DNA of 64,000 nucleotides, taken from contig CM055207.1 of the NCBI GenBank assembly GCA_029224185.1, forward strand, positions 14,525,791 through 14,589,790, in the 5' to 3' direction. The translations under genes and the position numbers were made by a program. Under the pieces are notes generated by a model. That model was not told the origin of the DNA, made no database searches, and was given only the letters and a program-made list of their open reading frames with translations. Positions 61,778-64,000 of the stretch are shown one piece after another (within the stretch, counting starts at the first letter, position 1; every line of letters starts with the position of its first letter). This DNA is from Karalla daura (lineage: Eukaryota > Chordata > Actinopteri > Chaetodontiformes > Leiognathidae).

Positions 61778-63901
61778 GGCCCGGATCCCGACCACAAGTG
61801 AGCGAGCCCAAACCCTCGATTTGGGGTGTGAGCCGCCTCCGGGGTGGCCCACGCTCACTGGAAAAAGCAATCCCGAGGCCGGCTGTGGTCCCGGAGCTGA
61901 GATATTAAACCTCGCCGAAAGTGAAAAAAACGACCACCCCGGACCTGTCGTTTTGGCCGGAATCCCGACCCCGAGCGAGCGAGCCTAAACCCTCGATTTG
62001 GGGTGTGACCCGCCTCCGGGGTGGCCCACGCTCACTGGAAAAAGCAATCCCGAGGCCGTCTGTGGTCCCAGAGCTGAGATATTAACACACGCCGAAATTG
62101 AAAAAAACGACCACCCCGGACCTGTCGTTTTGGCCGGAATCCCGACCCCGAGCGAGCGAGCCCAAACCCTCGATTTGGGGTGTGAGCCGCCTCCGGGGTG
62201 GCCCACGCTCACTGGAAAAAGCAATCCCGAGGCCGGCTGTGGTCCAGGAGCTGAGATATTAAACCTCGCCGAAAGTGAAAAAAACGACCACCCCGGACCT
62301 GTCGTTTTGGCCAGAATCCCGACCCCGAGCGAGCGAGCCCAAACCCAAGATCTGGGGTGTGAGCCGCCTCCGGGTTGGCCCACGCTCACTGGAAAAAGCA
62401 ATCCCGAGGCCGGCTGTGGTCCAGGAGCTGAGATATTAAACCTCGCCGAAAGTCAAAAAAACGACCACCCCGGACCTGTCGTTTTGGCCGGAATCCCGAC
62501 CCCGAGCGAGCGAGCCCAAACCCTCGATTTGGGGTGTGACCCGCCTCCGGGGTGGCCCACGCTCACTGGAAAAAGCAATCCCGAGGCCGGCTGTGGTCCC
62601 GGAGCTGAGATATTAACACACGCCGAAAGTGAAAAAAACGACCACCCCGGACATGTCGTTTTGGCCGGGATCCCGACCCCGAGCGAGCGAGCCCAAACCC
62701 TCGATTTGGGGTGTGAGCCGCCTCCGGGGTGGCCCACGCTCACTGGAAAAAGCAATGCCGAGGCCGGCTGTGGTCCCGGAGCTGAGATATTAACACACGC
62801 CGAAAGTGAAAAAAACGACCACCCCGGACATGTCGTTTTGGCCCGGATCCCGACCCCGAGCGAGCGAGCCCAAACCCTCGATTTGGGGTGTGAGCCGCCT
62901 CCGGGGTGGCCCACGCTCACTGGAAAAAGCAATCCCGAGGCCGGCTGTGGTCCCGGAGCTGAGATATTAAACCTCGCCGAAAGTGAAAAAAACGACCACC
63001 CCGGACCTGTCGTTTTGGCCGGAATCCCGACCCCGAGCGAGCGAGCCTAAACCCTCGATTTGGGGTGTGACCCGCCTCCGGGGTGGCCCACGCTCACTGG
63101 AAAAAGCAATCCCGAGGCCGTCTGTGGTCCCAGAGCTGAGATATTAACACACGCCGAAATTGAAAAAAACGACCACCCCGGACCTGTCGTTTTGGCCGGA
63201 ATCCCGACCCCGAGCGAGCGAGCCCAAACCCTCGATTTGGGGTGTGAGCCGCCTCCGGGGTGGCCCACGCTCACTGGAAAAAGCAATCCCGAGGCCGGCT
63301 GTGGTCCAGGAGCTGAGATATTAAACCTCGCCGAAAGTGAAAAAAACGACCACCCCGGACCTGTCGTTTTGGCCAGAATCCCGACCCCGAGCGAGCGAGC
63401 CCAAACCCTCGATCTGGGGTGTGAGCCGCCTCCGGGTTGGCCCACGCTCACTGGAAAAAGCAATCCCGAGGCCGGCTGTGGTCCAGGAGCTGAGATATTA
63501 ACCCTCGCCGAAAGTGAAAAAAACGACCACCCCGGACCTGTCGTTTTGGCCGGAATCCCGACCCCGAGCGAGCGAGCCCAAACCCTCGATTTGGGGTGTG
63601 AGCCGCCTCCGGGGTGGCCCACGCTCACTGGAAAAAGCAATGCCGAGGCCGGCTGTGGTCCAGGAGCTGAGATATTAACCCTCGCCGAAAGTGAAAAAAA
63701 CGACCACCCCGGACCTGTCGTTTTGGCCCGGATCCCGACCACGAGCGAGCGAGCCCAAACCCTCGATTTGGGGTGTGAGCCGCCTCCGGGGTGGCCCACG
63801 CTCACTGGAAAAAGCAATCCCGAGGCCGGCTGTGGTCCAGGAGCTGAGATATTAAACCTCGCCGAAAGTGAAAAAAACGACCACCCCGGACCTGTCGTTT
63901 T
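61778..63901 (+). repeat. Right-hand 6-mer repeat with the most divergent monomers
   Basis: Two units, 61778-62839 and 62840-63901, share markers at a 1062-bp offset: GGCCCGGATC at the start, GCCTAAACCC (61986 and 63048), GTGACCCG (62009 and 63071), GCCGTCTG (near 62059 and 63121), GCCGAAATTG (near 62098 and 63160) and GGCCAGAATC (62313 and 63375). The first four monomers of each unit match best; the last two differ. Private changes are dense here (for example ACCACAAGTG near 61795, CCCAAGATC near 62345, AGTCAAAA near 62454, GGACATGTC near 62651 and 62828, AATGCCGAGG near 62757 and 63640). Confidence 0.8.
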
Positions 63902-64000
63902 GGCCGGAATCCCGACCCCGAGCGAGCGAGCCCAAACCCTCGATTTGGGGTGTGAGCCGCCTCCGGGGTGGCCCACGCTCACTGGAAAAAGCAATCCCGA
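63902..64000 (+). repeat. Partial monomer cut by the window end
   Basis: The first 99 bases of a standard monomer with A at position 86. It ends because the window ends, not because the array does. Confidence 0.95.

Larger units (their letters stand above)
1..64000 (+). repeat. 177-bp GC-rich satellite array (361 monomers plus a 99-bp partial)
   Basis: The same 177-bp unit recurs head to tail across the whole window without one inversion, gap or insertion of foreign sequence. The start motif GGCCGGAATC is at base 1 and again at 178, and the last start is at 63902. The distance of 63,901 bp equals 361 x 177 plus 4, and the 4 is accounted for by nine single-base insertions and five single-base deletions that I located individually. 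Composition of the common monomer, counted by hand, is 61% GC with 16 CpG. Most monomers differ from one another at only 1 to 8 sites. This is classic satellite DNA with higher-order structure. A centromeric or heterochromatic location is an inference; no flanking sequence is present to confirm it. I do not recognise a named family. Confidence 0.98.

Noticed and set aside
33005..61870. Giant minus-strand open frame
   Set aside because: Same reasons: it begins at a TTG, consists wholly of satellite translation, and overlaps the plus-strand frame along its full length.
33102..61988. Giant plus-strand open frame (59-residue repeats) as a protein-coding gene
   Set aside because: It starts at a TTG inside the repeat, not at an ATG, and the common monomer has no ATG at all. 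It is mirrored by an equally long open frame on the other strand, it has no promoter or unique ends, and its limits are set by 1-bp indels or variant stop codons.
61984..61993. Plant-type telomere sequence (CCTAAACCCT, again at 63046-63055)
   Set aside because: It arises from one C-to-T change in the usual CCCAAACCCT, is a single unit rather than tandem, and is shared by two copies of the same 6-mer. It is probably coincidence.
1..64000. CRISPR array
   Set aside because: The unit is 177 bp with no conserved-repeat / unique-spacer alternation. What varies is a handful of substitutions, not spacers.

Overview
The whole 64 kb window is one uninterrupted head-to-tail satellite DNA array. The monomer is 177 bp and every copy lies in the same orientation. 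Counting from the first base (each monomer starting at GGCCGGAATC), there are 361 complete monomers followed by a 99-bp partial one at 63902-64000. This count closes exactly once nine +1 and five -1 indels are allowed for (361 x 177 + 4 = 63,901). I see no gene, RNA gene, transposon, CRISPR array or unique sequence anywhere in it.

Organism: an array of this size, with nested higher-order repeats (HORs), indicates a eukaryotic chromosome, most likely centromeric, pericentromeric or other constitutive heterochromatin. I do not recognise the monomer as a named satellite family and cannot name the lineage. By hand count the common monomer (type A) is 61% GC (56 C, 52 G, 42 A, 27 T) with 16 CpG, an observed/expected ratio near 1. 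That is unusual for old, methylated heterochromatin.

Monomer types: a few diagnostic sites between monomer positions 67 and 135 define recurring types. A has ggAaaa at 86, CCAGG at 113-117 and AAACCTCG at 130-137. B has CCCAG and AACACACG. C has G at 86, CCCGG and AACACACG. D combines the C-like 5' part with the A-like 3' part, E combines the C-like 5' part with B, and F combines an A-like or C-like middle with the AACACACG end. b is B with a C-to-T change at 113. X is a divergent monomer. The flanks (about 136-177 and 1-66) are nearly invariant for the first 50 kb.

Layout: 1-9.9 kb holds 9-mer and 16-mer HOR units. 9.9-23.7 kb is a mosaic of A/B/C/D with single-base markers at 25-, 3- and 45-monomer spacings. 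23.7-33.1 kb ends in a young 6-mer / 3-mer / 6-mer series tagged by a shared 1-bp deletion. 33.1-41.6 kb contains two 16-mer units, each with one X monomer. 41.6-50.9 kb has a 17-monomer spacing. 50.9-61.1 kb has 5-mer and 17-mer units with many new variants. 61.1-64 kb is the most divergent part, with a 6-mer period, suggesting that an array edge or older domain lies to the right.

Inside the monomer I find several dyad symmetries. The strongest is a 28-bp interrupted palindrome at monomer positions 150-177 with 8-bp arms and CCGG exactly on its axis. The very long open frames on both strands are a by-product of 177 being 59 x 3; the common monomer has no ATG on either strand, so I annotate no coding sequence.
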